NCBI RefSeq assembly: GCF_018687715.1 | Contig: NC_056753.1 | Coordinates: 14,565,001-14,629,000, forward strand | Reading direction: 5' to 3' | Length of the DNA stretch: 64,000 nucleotides | From: Carya illinoinensis | Lineage: Eukaryota > Streptophyta > Magnoliopsida > Fagales > Juglandaceae | Shown here: positions 1 to 10,600 of the stretch, in pieces | Layout of the letters: every line of letters begins with the position of its first letter | Position numbering within the stretch: the first letter of the stretch is position 1 | The notes under the pieces: generated by a model | Told to the model about the DNA's origin: nothing | What the model saw: the letters and a program-made list of their open reading frames with translations, nothing else | Database searches by the model: none | Position numbers and translations under genes: made by a program

Positions 1-640
1 AGATAAACAAAGAGAGAATTGCCTTAAATTAGCATAGGCAATCAAGCATAGTTTGGAACTAGGTTACATTGTTTTCCTAGAATAAATAAAATTTAGCTCA
101 TGCTAGAAAGGGAATTCAACATGAACGAATTCATCATAATTGTTCTGAGAATATTGGAAGAAAATAAACGCTGAAAAATACTCCTCGCAGCCGCAACTTG
201 TCTTCAAAAACTCAAGGAAATGTTTCAATATTTTTCTCCCGTCTGTGCTCGTGTATGATTCCAACGTACGTGCAATATATGGAAATCCCTCTCCAAAACA
301 GATGATTTGAATCATTCTAGCTGTGTTTTTCTGTCCCAAAAGTGTTCTCTAATCCAAAGGTACGACCATATGGTGAAAAATCCCTTTTATATGCTCTGAC
401 GGCGGAAAATCCTAGATCTAGAAAAATACGGTATTAGCTCGAGCTAGGTGTCAAGCAAGCATTGAGCGTTCGAATCTGCCTAAATTCTCTCAAGCGGCTT
501 GTCGAGCGCACATCGAGCGATCTTTGTTTTCATGCAACCCGCTCGAGCTCACTGTCTAGCGGCAGTCGAGCGTGAATCTGCCTGAATTCGCTCGAGCGGC
601 CAAAAGCCTCCGCTCGAGCGATCTTGTAAATCTGCAATAC
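1..640. other. Unassigned sequence at left edge
   Basis: This stretch lies upstream of a recognisable R-family LTR end. It does not match the other R copies in the window, so it is either a divergent part of that LTR or another insertion in it. A 78-codon minus-strand frame at 103-339 resembles nothing I recognise and has no supporting context. The right part, 434-626, is rich in CTCGAGC words and is listed separately. Confidence 0.4.
434..626. repeat. CTCGAGC-rich degenerate direct repeat
   Basis: Two copies of a unit of about 102 bp are visible. Each begins with AATCTGCCT (positions 473 and 575) and continues into CTCAAGCGG or CTCGAGCGG and then CGAGCGATCTT. The self-complementary word CTCGAG and its decayed forms occur many times. 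The first copy carries several C-to-T or G-to-A differences from the second. The function is unknown; it could be an LTR-internal repeat. Confidence 0.55.
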
Positions 641-654
641 GAAATTTTGCAAGT

Positions 655-803
655 CATCACCGTTGCGAATATTGCATAATGCTAGATGCATATTAGGAAT
701 ATTGTATCATATATGTCATGAACGGGGGCAGGTAACCTTTTGTTGCATGTCCTAACGCTTCAGATGTCTGTCTGATCCCAAATGGAAATCTGGGGGTGTC
801 ACA
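655..803 (+). mobile_element. R-family LTR, 3' end (R0)
   Basis: The sequence from the word GCGAATATTGCATAATG to the terminal GGGGGTGTCACA matches the terminus of R1 (reverse complement of 5990-6130) and the tract at 63480-63560. The LTR stops at 803, and the next base begins B-family integrase sequence that is collinear with another copy at 44828. R0 is therefore inserted in the integrase of element C. Its 5' end lies left of the window or inside the unassigned region. Confidence 0.7.
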
Positions 804-1420
804 ATCAACAAGCAAAAAGATTGAAGGAGTAAGTGGATTAAAACTATAAACAACTTCAAAAGGAGAACATGAAGTAGTAGTATGTATTGTCCTATTATAT
901 ACAAACTCTATAAATGGCAAACAATTCTCCTAAGTTTCTAAATTCTTATGAACAATAGTGTGTAAGAGCTGAGTTAAGGTAATATTAACTACTTTAGTCT
1001 AGTCGTCAGCCTATGGATAACAAGTAGTGGAAAATAAAAGCTTAGTACCCAATTTACCCCACAAAACCATCCAAAAGTAGCTAAGGAATTTAACATCCCT
1101 TTCATAAACAATGCTCTTAGGCACATCATGAAGTCGTATTATCTCCCTATAAACCAAATCAGCTATTTGTGGCATCATCGATTTTATGACACGGAATGAA
1201 ATGTGTCATTTTGCTAAATCTATCCAAAACCACAAAAATAGAATCTCTACCCCTTTTTGTCCTAGGCAGCCCCAAAACAAAGTCCATAGATATGTCTACC
1301 AATGTCTCACTAGGAACAAGTAAGGGTGTATACAACCCATGTGGCAAAACCTTAGACTTGGCCTTTCTACATGTAATGCACCTACCACAAATGCGATTGA
1401 CGTCACTGCTTTCTCACATA
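804..1420 (-). pseudogene. pol: Ty3/gypsy integrase fragment (element C)
   Basis: Read on the minus strand from 1420, this is a retroviral-type integrase. It has a CxxC-containing remnant of the zinc-binding region, then the core with the family signature DFVLGLPR (about 1265-1290), [10 protein letters not shown] and HFIPCHK. The C-terminal core has NRTIHTTTSCSPFEVVY (around 850-900). It is broken. At the second catalytic position the usual SDRD is YERD. The third region carries in-frame stops, and the residue expected to be the catalytic Glu reads as Lys. The match to the B2 fragment (44660-45364) fixes family and strand. R0 cuts the gene at 803. Confidence 0.85.
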
Positions 1421-1901
1421 AGCCATACACACTAGCAAAGTCATCATCAGTAGCATGCAATTTCTTATCATATTCAAATCTCAATAACTTTACATCTAAA
1501 ATGAAGACAAGGACATACCTTTTTGATAATGCATCAAACACAAGATTTTCCTTACCATGCATTCTAGTTAACAACTTACCTTGTTCCTTCAAGTGTATCG
1601 AGGACTCGTGTTCTTGAAAGAAAGGTCGGGTAGGGATTGTCACTCCTGGCACAAAGTTAATGTAATGCTCTATCTCTCTAATAGGTGGCAATCCATTAAA
1701 CAAACCACTAGGAATCATGACCTCATATCCCTGCAACAAAGAAATAACGATACTAGGCAAAGGTACATCAAGTTCGTTAGTATTAAAACTTGCCTTAGCA
1801 TAAAAACTCACTTTTCTTTTTATTTTCCTCTCATTTTCTGCACTCTCTCTTCTCTTTTCACTCTCTCTTTTCTTTTCACTCTCTCTTTTCTTTTCACTCA
1901 C
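1421..1901 (-). pseudogene. pol: RT start fused to RNase H/integrase boundary (element C)
   Basis: The 201-codon minus-strand frame at 1296-1901 starts in a K/E/S-rich linker. It continues with the N-terminal reverse transcriptase block, recognisable by LPPIREIEHYINFVPG (residues about 71-86). It then passes abruptly into the RNase H/integrase boundary, GKENLVFDALSKRYV (residues about 116-130). In intact gypsy elements several hundred codons carrying the RT catalytic box and RNase H separate these blocks. A deletion near 1560-1600 has removed them. After about residue 165 the frame leaves the family reading frame. Element C therefore cannot encode a working polymerase. Confidence 0.8.
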
Positions 1902-2190
1902 TCTTTTTTCTTCGGTCTCTTTATTCTTTTCACTCTCTTTTTTCTTTTCACTCTCTATTTTCTTTTCACTCTCCGTTTTTCTTCACTCTCTTTGTTCTTT
2001 TCACTCTCTCCTTCTCTTGAGGTTTTGGCCACACTCTTTCTTTTTTTCTCAATCTCACTTTCACTCTTTCTGTTTTGATCTATCTCACTTTCTCTCTTTC
2101 TTTTTTGATCAACCTTGATTTCTTTCTTTCTTTTTTGATTAACCTCACTTTCACTCTTTCTTTTTTGATCAACCTTACTTTTCAACTTCA
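1805..2190 (-). repeat. Repetitive K/E/S-coding linker
   Basis: The plus strand is a pyrimidine-rich run of CTCTTTCTTTT-type words. The minus strand codes for repeats of the kind KRKSESE and EKKRES, with a period of about 10-13 residues. It lies between the protease and RT of element C, where this gypsy group often has a charged linker. The number of repeats suggests replication slippage. Confidence 0.7.
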
Positions 2191-2599
2191 GTTGGTCCTC
2201 ATGGACCTGTGTTGGAGTTAAAGGAGCAAATTTGATTGTTTTTCTATTTTTTTCAAAACTGTACATGTTTCTAAACTCATCATAGAACACTCTCCTATCA
2301 CATTGCCATGGCCTCCCCAACAAAATATAACCAGCATGCATAGGCACAACATCACAAAGCACCTCATCCTAATACTTTCCAATTAAAAAAGATACTTGCA
2401 CTTGCTTATTTATCCTAACCTCCCCACAATCATTCAACCACTGCAACTTATATGGTCTAGGGTGTTTCAAGGTAGGTAAATTCAATTTATCAACTAGAGT
2501 AGTGCTACAACTCTCTCCATCAATGATCATACATACCTTGTTGTTGATCTGGTATCTAGTATGAAAAATGTTCTCTCTCTGCTGCTTTGTATCATCCAT
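1955..2599 (-). pseudogene. pol: Ty3/gypsy aspartic protease (element C)
   Basis: Two minus-strand frames (2369-2599 and 1955-2362) form one protease reading, separated by a single in-frame TAG near 2365. The first holds the active-site region IIDGESC, followed by TLVDKLNLPTLKHPRPYKL and QWLNDCGEV. The second holds VVPMHAGYILLGRPWQCDR, the second half of the retropepsin fold with the LLGRPW block. I recall the active-site region in this group as IIDGGSC, so the third residue may be altered here. The region runs into the charged linker. It is broken by the stop and belongs to the degenerate pol of element C. Confidence 0.82.
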
Positions 2600-2605
2600 C
2601 TTACT

Positions 2606-2911
2606 TTATGTATTGAGAGCACGCCTGATAACTAGAGACTCACCATACTCCTTATTCTTATACTCATGTTCAATACTAGGCTTACGTCTCCTCCTATCTC
2701 TCCCACTTTGCAGATTTCTAATCAATACACCTTGTTGATCCATCCTATCCCTCACTTCCCCCAATGCCAAATTTAACCTTTCAAACTTTTGTTGCATGGA
2801 CTGCAACACAAAGAATGAATTGTTTGCCACTCCCTTCGATGTTGAGTCACTATTATGAGACATCGTAATTTGCTGCACAAAAAGAATATTAGTGGTAAAA
2901 ACCTCACACAC
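2606..2911 (-). pseudogene. gag: gag remnant (element C)
   Basis: This 101-codon minus-strand frame lies between the 5' leader and the protease of element C, where gag belongs. It contains a short coiled-coil-like stretch (SMQQKFERLNLALGEV) and a basic run (GRDRRRRKP), and it ends near the protease start. No CCHC knuckle is visible. The frame is much shorter than a full gypsy gag, so the capsid part and knuckle have been lost or were never in this copy. The call rests on position and composition more than on a strong domain match. Confidence 0.5.
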
Positions 2912-3777
2912 TCCCTTACGTGTTTACGCTCAAATAATGGCACTCCACTCATGTTTCACTCTTAATTGACTTTTTCCCGAGAATGATCTCACACTCTCTT
3001 GCCTTTTACCTCAAGAGTTTTCCCACCCAAGTTCTTTAAAAACTAATTGAACTCAATCAAGATAATATACAACCTTGTTTTATTACAACTAGTAATTAGG
3101 TCCAAGAAAACAAGAACAAGAGAAACATGGAAGGAACAAAGTGACACAAAAATCAAGGAAATTATACGAGGGAAAGAGTAATTGCAAAACAAAATATCAA
3201 CTATAATGATATATGCAGCCCCTTTGATGATAAGGCTCAATAAAAAAATAAAAAATTTGGATTTCTATACCTTTTTTTTCGAATTTCTTTTTTTTTTCGA
3301 ACTTTTTTTTTCGAATTTTTTTTTCTTTTCCTTTCTTTTCTTTTCTTTTCTTTTCCATTCTTTTCTTTTATTTTCCTTTCCTTTCCTTTCTTTTCTTTTC
3401 TATTCTTTTCTTTTCTCACCAATTCAATCACAAACAATTGTTTCAATTGTAAAAATCAAACAACTAAATTCAACACACAAGAATTTATAGGAATTTGAAG
3501 GGAATCAATAAAACCCTAAGATGGTGAAGAACATGGCAACCCTAATAAGATGGAATTTTGGCCAACACAAATCCCTAATGAACAAGACAATCTCAGCAGC
3601 GTCAAGATGATGTAATTTGGTCAAAAAAACCCTAGGACAAGCAATTTAATCAAACCCTAGAAAATAATCAGAAATTCGTAGCCCTTTTTTTTTTCTTTTT
3701 GCAACCCTAGAACAATGAAGCCCTAGAATTTAAGATGCAAGAAATAAAAGATAGATTCAGACTTGATTGGAAACCTT
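2912..3777 (-). other. 5' untranslated leader of element C
   Basis: This non-coding stretch lies between the gag remnant and the primer binding site. It includes a TTTTC-rich run (3260-3420), which is an A/G-rich run in the element's sense. A matching leader with a GAAAA-rich run is found in the B copy at 47494-47970, which supports the assignment. Confidence 0.7.
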
Positions 3778-3790
3778 GCTCTAAATACCA
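3778..3790 (-). promoter_or_regulatory. Primer binding site, tRNA-iMet type (element C)
   Basis: The minus strand reads TGGTATTTAGAGC two bases inside the LTR. It resembles the plant initiator-tRNA-Met complement TGGTATCAGAGC. The position next to the LTR end fixes the orientation of element C as minus. Confidence 0.8.
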
Positions 3791-3792
3791 AA

Positions 3793-4600
3793 TGATGTGA
3801 ACCCCAATCGACTCACTTTGAGACCCAACAACAATATTAGAAAACTCACCCAAGAAAGCTAAATCATGTCAATGGATGGAGAATCTAAACCCGTTGAGAA
3901 CTCGTTTCAAGAACCTAGATTATATTAAAATCTAGACCCGTTGAAAAACCCGTCTCAATAACCCAGATTACAAAGGTGGAACGCCACAAAGGTTGTAATT
4001 TACCTTTGATAAGTTCAAAAGTTCAAGAAGAACAAGAGGATATAACTCAACTCACAATGAACATTCAATATTGTCTAATTCTTTGAAGTGGCTAGTTATG
4101 TCCTTTAAATACCCTTCCCAAAACATGATAAAACCCTAAACTAAAATTTGTGAACCTTTCTCTCAAAAATGCCCTTGAGTGAACAGTTGCGAGGCTACTG
4201 TACCGTGAATAGTGTCGCACTACAGTAACCCTCTTGAAACCCTAGTTCAAGAAAATGATAACTTTCCCAACATGCCCTTAAATCCTTCTCATAATAAACC
4301 GAATTATTCTAAGCTAATAAAATAAGTCTTTTAAATGAATTAACTAAGTTGAACGCCTTCAAGTGCCCAATGCCTTTAAGTCATGTTGCTCTCTTCCATA
4401 GCTTGTATCAAATTAATCAAAACTGGATCTTCATCATTCAAGCCCATCTTGAATATTGGGCTCTCTTGCTAGACCTGTCCCAAGTGGATTGCACCAATTC
4501 TTGCATTGCTTCCTTGCTCTTCTTAGCTCTTGATCTTATGATTGCTCCATCTAGAACTTGAGAAGGATCTCTAAGGCTTAGTCCACCTTGGGGCCCATCA
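3793..4600 (-). mobile_element. 5' LTR of element C (family B)
   Basis: An 808-bp LTR bounded by TGATGTGAACC and GGGGCCCATCA on the plus strand, so the termini are the inverted pair TGATG/CATCA. Other copies lie at 11791-12597, 46676-47478, 41890-42586 (partial) and 43896-44655 (partial). The right flank AGGAG (4601-4605) would be the target duplication, but its partner lies outside the window. The element sits at the edge of a 488-bp tandem repeat. Confidence 0.88.
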
Positions 4601-4603
4601 AGG

Positions 4604-5850
4604 AGGATAAGGTGGGCTGTAAATTATAAAGTTTCCCTTGAGAAAATGGTCTAAAAGGCGTGGGCTAGGAGCCGATTTGTTGCAATTGCACTTGAAGGTG
4701 CACCAAGTAGCCTATTGGTGGTGACTTGTGCATTGGAATGGCTTTGCTTCTATTGACATGTGTTGGATCAAGTCTAATTTTATAATTCAATCTAAAAATA
4801 ATGAAAAACAACAATAAAAGTAATAAGGTCCATATTAAAAAGGCTAGAAAGAGTTAAAATGAAAATTAAGCTCAAAACATGGTTGAGAGATGACTAATCA
4901 TGTGTAAGTCGATTAATGCCCTTAACTCAAGCTAAAAGCTTAACCAAGGCTAGATGGGGAACCTTAGGTGTGGCACTTCTTGGGCTTGAGGGAAACCAAT
5001 GGTATGGTGTATATGGGCTTCAATTGGAAGAATGAAATAAAAGGCGGGTTTCTTCTTGCCAATTCGTCCAACGCCACAACTGAACTTGGAGGATAAGGTG
5101 GGGTATAAATCATGAAGTTTTCCTTGAGAAAATGGTGTAAAAGGCGTGGACTAGGAGCTGATTTGTTGCATTGCACTTGAAGGTGCACCTAGGCGCCGAT
5201 TGGGGTGGACTTGTGCATTGACATGGTTTTACTTCTATTGACATGTGTTGGATCAAGTCTAATATTCTAATTCAATCTAAGAATGATGAAAAACAAAACT
5301 AAAAGTAGTAAGATCCATATCAAAGAGGTTAGAAAAAATTAAAAAAGAAATTAAGCTCAAAACATGATTTAGAGATGACTAATCATGTGTAAGTCAATTA
5401 ATGCTCTTAACTCAAGCTAAAAGCTTAAACATGACTAGATGGGGAACCTTAAGGAAGTGTGACACTTCTTAGGCTTGAGGGAAACCAACGGTGTGGTGTC
5501 TGTGGGCTTAAATTGGAAGAATGAAAAAAAATGTGGGTTTCTTGGTACCGATTCGTCCAATGCTAGAAATTGACTAGGAGGTTTAAGGTGGAGTGTAAAT
5601 GATGAAGTTTCCCTTGAGAAAATGGTGTAAAAGGAATGGGCTAGGGGCTGATTTTTTTCTAGTGCACATGAAGGTGCACCTAAGTGCCGATTGGTAGTGA
5701 CTTGTGCATTGACATGGCTTTGCTTCTATTGACTAGTGTTGGATCAAGTCTAATCTTCTAATTCAATCTAAGAATGATGAAAAACAACAATAAAATAATA
5801 AGGGTCCGTATCAAAAAGGTTAGAAAGAGTTAAAATGGAAATTGAGCTCC
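4604..5850. repeat. Tandem repeat, unit about 488 bp, about 2.5 copies
   Basis: Units begin at 4604 and 5091 (GGATAAGGTGGG or GGATAAGGTGGGG) and at 5580 (GGTTTAAGGTGG). Each continues with the same blocks: TTGAGAAAATGGT, a GCACTTGAAGGTGCACC-like hairpin, TTGACATGTGTTGGATCAAG, ATTAAGCTCAAAACATG and GGGGAACCTTA. The third unit breaks off around 5850. The copies differ by substitutions and small indels, so the duplication is not recent. Confidence 0.85.
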
Positions 5851-6864
5851 AATCTTTTAAAAGACTAGGCAATGCCACCATCTTTATGAACATTTTAAAA
5901 ATCATGCAAAAATTGAAACCCCAAATATGGCCATCCATTCCATTTTCATGACATAAAATAACAACAATGAACACCATGTATGGCTGAAGTGTGACGCCCC
6001 CAGATTTTCATTTGGGATCGGATGGACATCTGAAGCGTTGGGACATGCAACATAAGGTTGGTTACCTACCCTCGTTCATGACATATAGGATGCAATGTTC
6101 CGAACATGCATCTAGCATTATGCAATATTCGTAGCAAATAATTTTTTTTAATACTATACACCAAACTTATAATATCTCAAATAATTAAAGCATAATCCAT
6201 GCATACTTAACAAAATAAACATCCACGATTATAGTACAAATTTCAAAAGACTGTAATCTTAAAACATGGGAGACCAGACTCCATATTACATTACCAAAAT
6301 ACATTATTGAGCCTGTTCATCGAGTAACTCGGGTAACTCGACTAACGAGGCCAAAATATTGTCTAAAAAAAAACTAACTATAAAAGCTATAAGCTCTGCA
6401 TCGCATCTACGGCGTCTAGTCAACCTCCTCCAGTCTATTAGTGTTTGCTTCCTGCTCTGATCCTGACACATCGCCTACCATTCGGGGAGAATGGTAGTTG
6501 GGACTACCACGGTGAGATTTGATTACAAATCTCAAGAAGTTAATAGGAAACTCCACATAGGTTAATGATGCATGCATGGCAATAAAAGCATGAATGCACA
6601 ATCAAAGTCAATAGTAAACAAGACATAACATGGCATGAAATAATAAGCATAACATGACTTTACATAACTTGAACTGAAACTTAAACTTAGCTTGACGTGA
6701 GATGAACTTGAATCATAATATAGACGTGAACTTGAAGCTTGACATGAACATAAACTTGAACATAACGTAACGTAAAATACATGAATTTGGAATCTTGTTC
6801 AATGGACTTAATTAATAAAGTGACCATATGGGTGCTACACGGGTCCCCTTAAGCCGTGTGCCCC

Positions 6865-7050
6865 TATCGATTACTGCATCACAACACAGCTATCTACACC
6901 AGCTGTAAGTGCTTTAATACGTCCTTCACAGTTGTTGTGGCCCCACGTATTCTACGTATCACAATTGCTGTGTCTCACATAGTATATGTTCCACAGTTGT
7001 TATGGCCCCATACTTCATGCTCCACAATTGTTATGGCCCCATGAATTGTT
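6865..7050 (-). repeat. Short repeats with CCACAATTGTTATGGCCCCAT core
   Basis: Variants of a unit of about 35-40 bp with the core CACAATTGTTATGG recur four to five times. The same type of unit is found in inverse orientation in R5 around 62760-62885. It is therefore an internal feature of R LTRs. Confidence 0.7.
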
Positions 7051-7379
7051 TTTGCCACACTTGATGTGAACACACATAAAATAAAATATGGCTCCATCGG
7101 CATTAGTGCCTAGTGCGCTCCAGTGACCAGCTACTTAGGCCACATTCGCAACCTGTTGACTGTATTTTGTCAACCTCAGAAATTTCACACCTGTTTAGAC
7201 ACTCCAACGTGAACAAAGGAGTTCCACTAGGACATTACCTCATTCTAGCACTTAGGGTCGTGATTGACATGAATAACTTAACACGACTATTCTTAAGATA
7301 CACAAACTGTATTCGAGACCGGATGTGATATGAATAATAAAGGAAACAAGTCCTGACATAGCGTAACATGACATGAACA

Positions 7380-7685
7380 TAAGATGACAAACATGATGTA
7401 CTTTGAGACATTAACATAACATAAAACATTTCACAACATGGCATACATGTAACAGACAATATCTTGTAACATTGCATAAAATGTAACAGACAATATTTGG
7501 TAATATGGCATAACATTTGATAGAGAATATGTCACAACATGGAATACATGTAACAGACAATATTTTATAACATGGGATAACATGTAACAGACAATATTTC
7601 ATAATATCGCATAACATGTGACAGAATATATTATTAAACAGATAAGTATTTCATGACAGAAAAATAAATGTAACAGAGAAACATG
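7380..7685 (-). repeat. Minisatellite with ATGTAACAGACAATAT core
   Basis: At least six degenerate units of about 35-42 bp carry the core ATGTAACAGACAATAT followed by a variable ACATGGCATA word. Sense-strand equivalents (TATTACACGTTATGCCATGT) recur at 54700-54930 in R6 and 62130-62370 in R5. Confidence 0.75.
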
Positions 7686-10600
7686 TGATGACCTGGCATG
7701 GCATGGCATATATAATAACATACAAATATGTAGTTTCCTTACCCATTACACATACACAGTAAACTGATAGTAAGTTAAGAGTTAACTTACCTTGTTTGTT
7801 GTGTTTTATGAAAATAAAGCGTGAAATACGAGAAACTGTAAGAGGATATTCTAAAAGTTAGAAATTTAATTACTAACAATTAGAAATGTGTAAAAGAGAC
7901 AACTTAGATTAAAATTACCATTTTACCCTCTACATATGAAAAAATGACCATTTTACCCCTAACTTAAGGATTTCACATCATAACTCTAAAAATTACAAAA
8001 GTTTACATTTCTCATATAAATTTTATCCTAAACTCAAGTATCAACTCGGAAAAATTTAAAACAATTCACAACTATGGAAAACTGACTATGACCAAAACAT
8101 TCATAGGCTATTTCTCTTGATTTTTGTTGTAATTTCTTCCAACTTTAAAACTCATGATAAAATCAAAATTTTACAATAAAGATCTTCCTATCCTAAGTTC
8201 AAAACCATACTTAAAACATCCATTAAGAAAAGCAAATCATCAACACCAAACTTTTTAACAAATAGCAAACCTTTGAATGACAAGCTTTGACCCTAAATCA
8301 AGACATCTCCAAGAATTCCAAAAAATCAAATCTTATTTCTAACATATTCATAACATTCTTTGAATCATCAAACAAAAGTCCCCAAAAATCACAAAATAAC
8401 ACTTGGATTTTTTGGTTTTACACTAAGTCCAAAAACAGAAACTTTTTTCTTAACTAGCTTTGATCAATCTCTTGATCTATGGCTTAAAAAGATGAGGTCT
8501 TCAAACTAAAACATCACATGGTTTAAAAATGTGTCCTAAAGAAGATCCAACCATCAAACTTAAAATCACATGGCTAAAAATCAATAAAACATGGATCTAA
8601 CCCAAAAAATCAATTTTTTTCTTAACAACACTCCATAAAATTTTCAGACCAAGATATGTCAATTTGCTTAGTCAAAAATTTCAAAATATAACATACTCTC
8701 TAGTTTCACGCCCAGAATGACCTTTCCATGGTTAAAAATACTTTTTATAGACCAACTGACCATGTAATGAGACTAATAATATATCTACAGAAACTATACT
8801 CAAAGAAGAACAACTTTTATGAAGGAGTCATTGTGTGAAAATACTTACAAAGTGTCAAAAATTACCACGCAAAAAGATTGAGAAATCTGCCCGAGAGAGC
8901 TCTTTTAGGTTTCTCTCTAAGAACGGGGTGAAGAAGTGATGAAAGGGAGTGAAATGTGTCTTGCACAACTTTAGACTTCTAGAGGGGGGAGGTATGGGCT
9001 TGAATGCCCCTTGATTAGAGGTGGCTATGTAACATGGAGAATAGTGAGGGCCAAGGACTGCCTGTAGAAGTGTGAGGTATAGAGGTTGATGAGGTGGATT
9101 TCTCCTTCACATCAAGGCACTATTGGGTGCAGCCAAGGGCAGTGGATGGCCTATCATGTGGAGGAGGAAGCTTTGTCAAGAAGCTTGGCCAAGGTGGCCA
9201 AATTCGTGAGCCTTGGTGGGCCTCAACCAAGTGAGCTTCAATTTGGATTTTAAAGGGGGTTTGTTTAGTGTTTGAGATGCTATCAAGCCCAAATCTAATT
9301 TTTCTTGGCCCAATCAAGTTTCCAAAGTTTAAAAGGTTGGATAATGATGTCATAACAAGAATTTGGTGAATTAATAGTATGTGTAAGTGATTTAATCAAG
9401 TGATTAAATACAATACTAGAAATCGGATCAAAAAGGGTTTGGAGGCCAATTTTAGGGTTTAGGGTTTCAATTTCAACCAAGTTTTTGGGATTTAAATTGG
9501 ATTCTAACCATTTATGGTTTCACTAGGGTTGAAGCCCTCTTTGATCTGGCTCAATTTGCTTGATCAGATGAAAGAATAGTATTTTGCTTAGGTGACATGA
9601 TCTCGCACCTTGATTCCTTCACAATCCATCTCATTGTTCCTCTTTGTGCCAAGTGTCCAAAATTATTCACCAAGTGTGGATAAGATCATTCCAAGTGTCA
9701 AAATAAAACTTTCCTAGCAGTTTGGACATTCTACGTTGTGATTTTAAAAACACAGTGCTAGGTGCTACTATTAGTTTACTATTCACTCTAGGAAAATGAA
9801 AAATAAAATTTATACTATAAAATCCTAAATATTCATACAAACCTAACTGCGTAATTTTTTTTTTATCAAAATTCAACTTTGAAATGCCTCAAAAAAAGAA
9901 AAATGCATTTTCAAACAAACGTATCATTTGAAAACTAAAAATGAGATTATTGCGCCATAAAATCCTAAATAATCAACCGAGTCTAATGGCGTATACCATA
10001 ATATATTCTGACACTTCTAACTATTTCAAATAAATAAAATCACACTCCTGACACCATAGTAAGTGATAACATTGATTATGCTAACAGATTAAAACTTATG
10101 CAATTAGTTGATTCGTAAAAACTTATGAGGTTTTCACAGGGTTCCTAAAGTCTATAGAAATTCCACAATTGAATTTCTAGCGGGCTATTACACAAAGCAT
10201 TTGAGTGAGTATATTCATGGAAGAATAATCATTTTCTTGGATAATATCTTATAAAAGATTCGGTAATGCAATAACCTTCATGTGCATGGTACAAATCACA
10301 AAATCTGAAACCCTAGCTATGGCCTTTCCTTGCATTTTCATCATATAAACCAACACAATTACCACCTCAATCATAAGTTGAAAATTCACCCAATGTATCC
10401 GATTATAACACATGAAAGAACATCATTACATCAAGCATAATCCTGCAACTATAATAAGTAAGTTCACATTACATATACATAAAATATCAAGTACAAGTAA
10501 GAAATTTACTTACAAAAATTCACAATCAATAAATAAGCAATCTTATGTGATTCTCTCCTTAGAAGTATCTTCTAGCTTTGCTTGCCCTCAAATGGTATTT

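Larger units (their letters stand above)
5990..10192 (-). mobile_element. R-family long LTR, solo (R1)
   Basis: The plus strand starts TGTGACGCCCCCAG and ends GGGCTATTACA. In element sense the LTR runs from TGTAATAGCCC to GGGGGCGTCACA and is 4203 bp long. No coding sequence is seen and no second LTR is adjacent, so it is a solo LTR. Flanks are TGAAG on the left and CAAAG on the right, which could be a decayed copy of one 5-bp duplication. It sits in LTR V. It contains two short-period repeat arrays, listed separately, that recur in other R copies. Confidence 0.75.

Noticed and set aside
103..339. 78-codon minus-strand frame with protein-like composition
   Set aside because: No recognisable family and no neighbouring gene structure. 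It sits beside R0 and was left unassigned.
6865..7685. CRISPR-like array
   Set aside because: Units are degenerate, spacers are not unique fixed-length sequences, and the genome is a plant nucleus. It is an LTR minisatellite.
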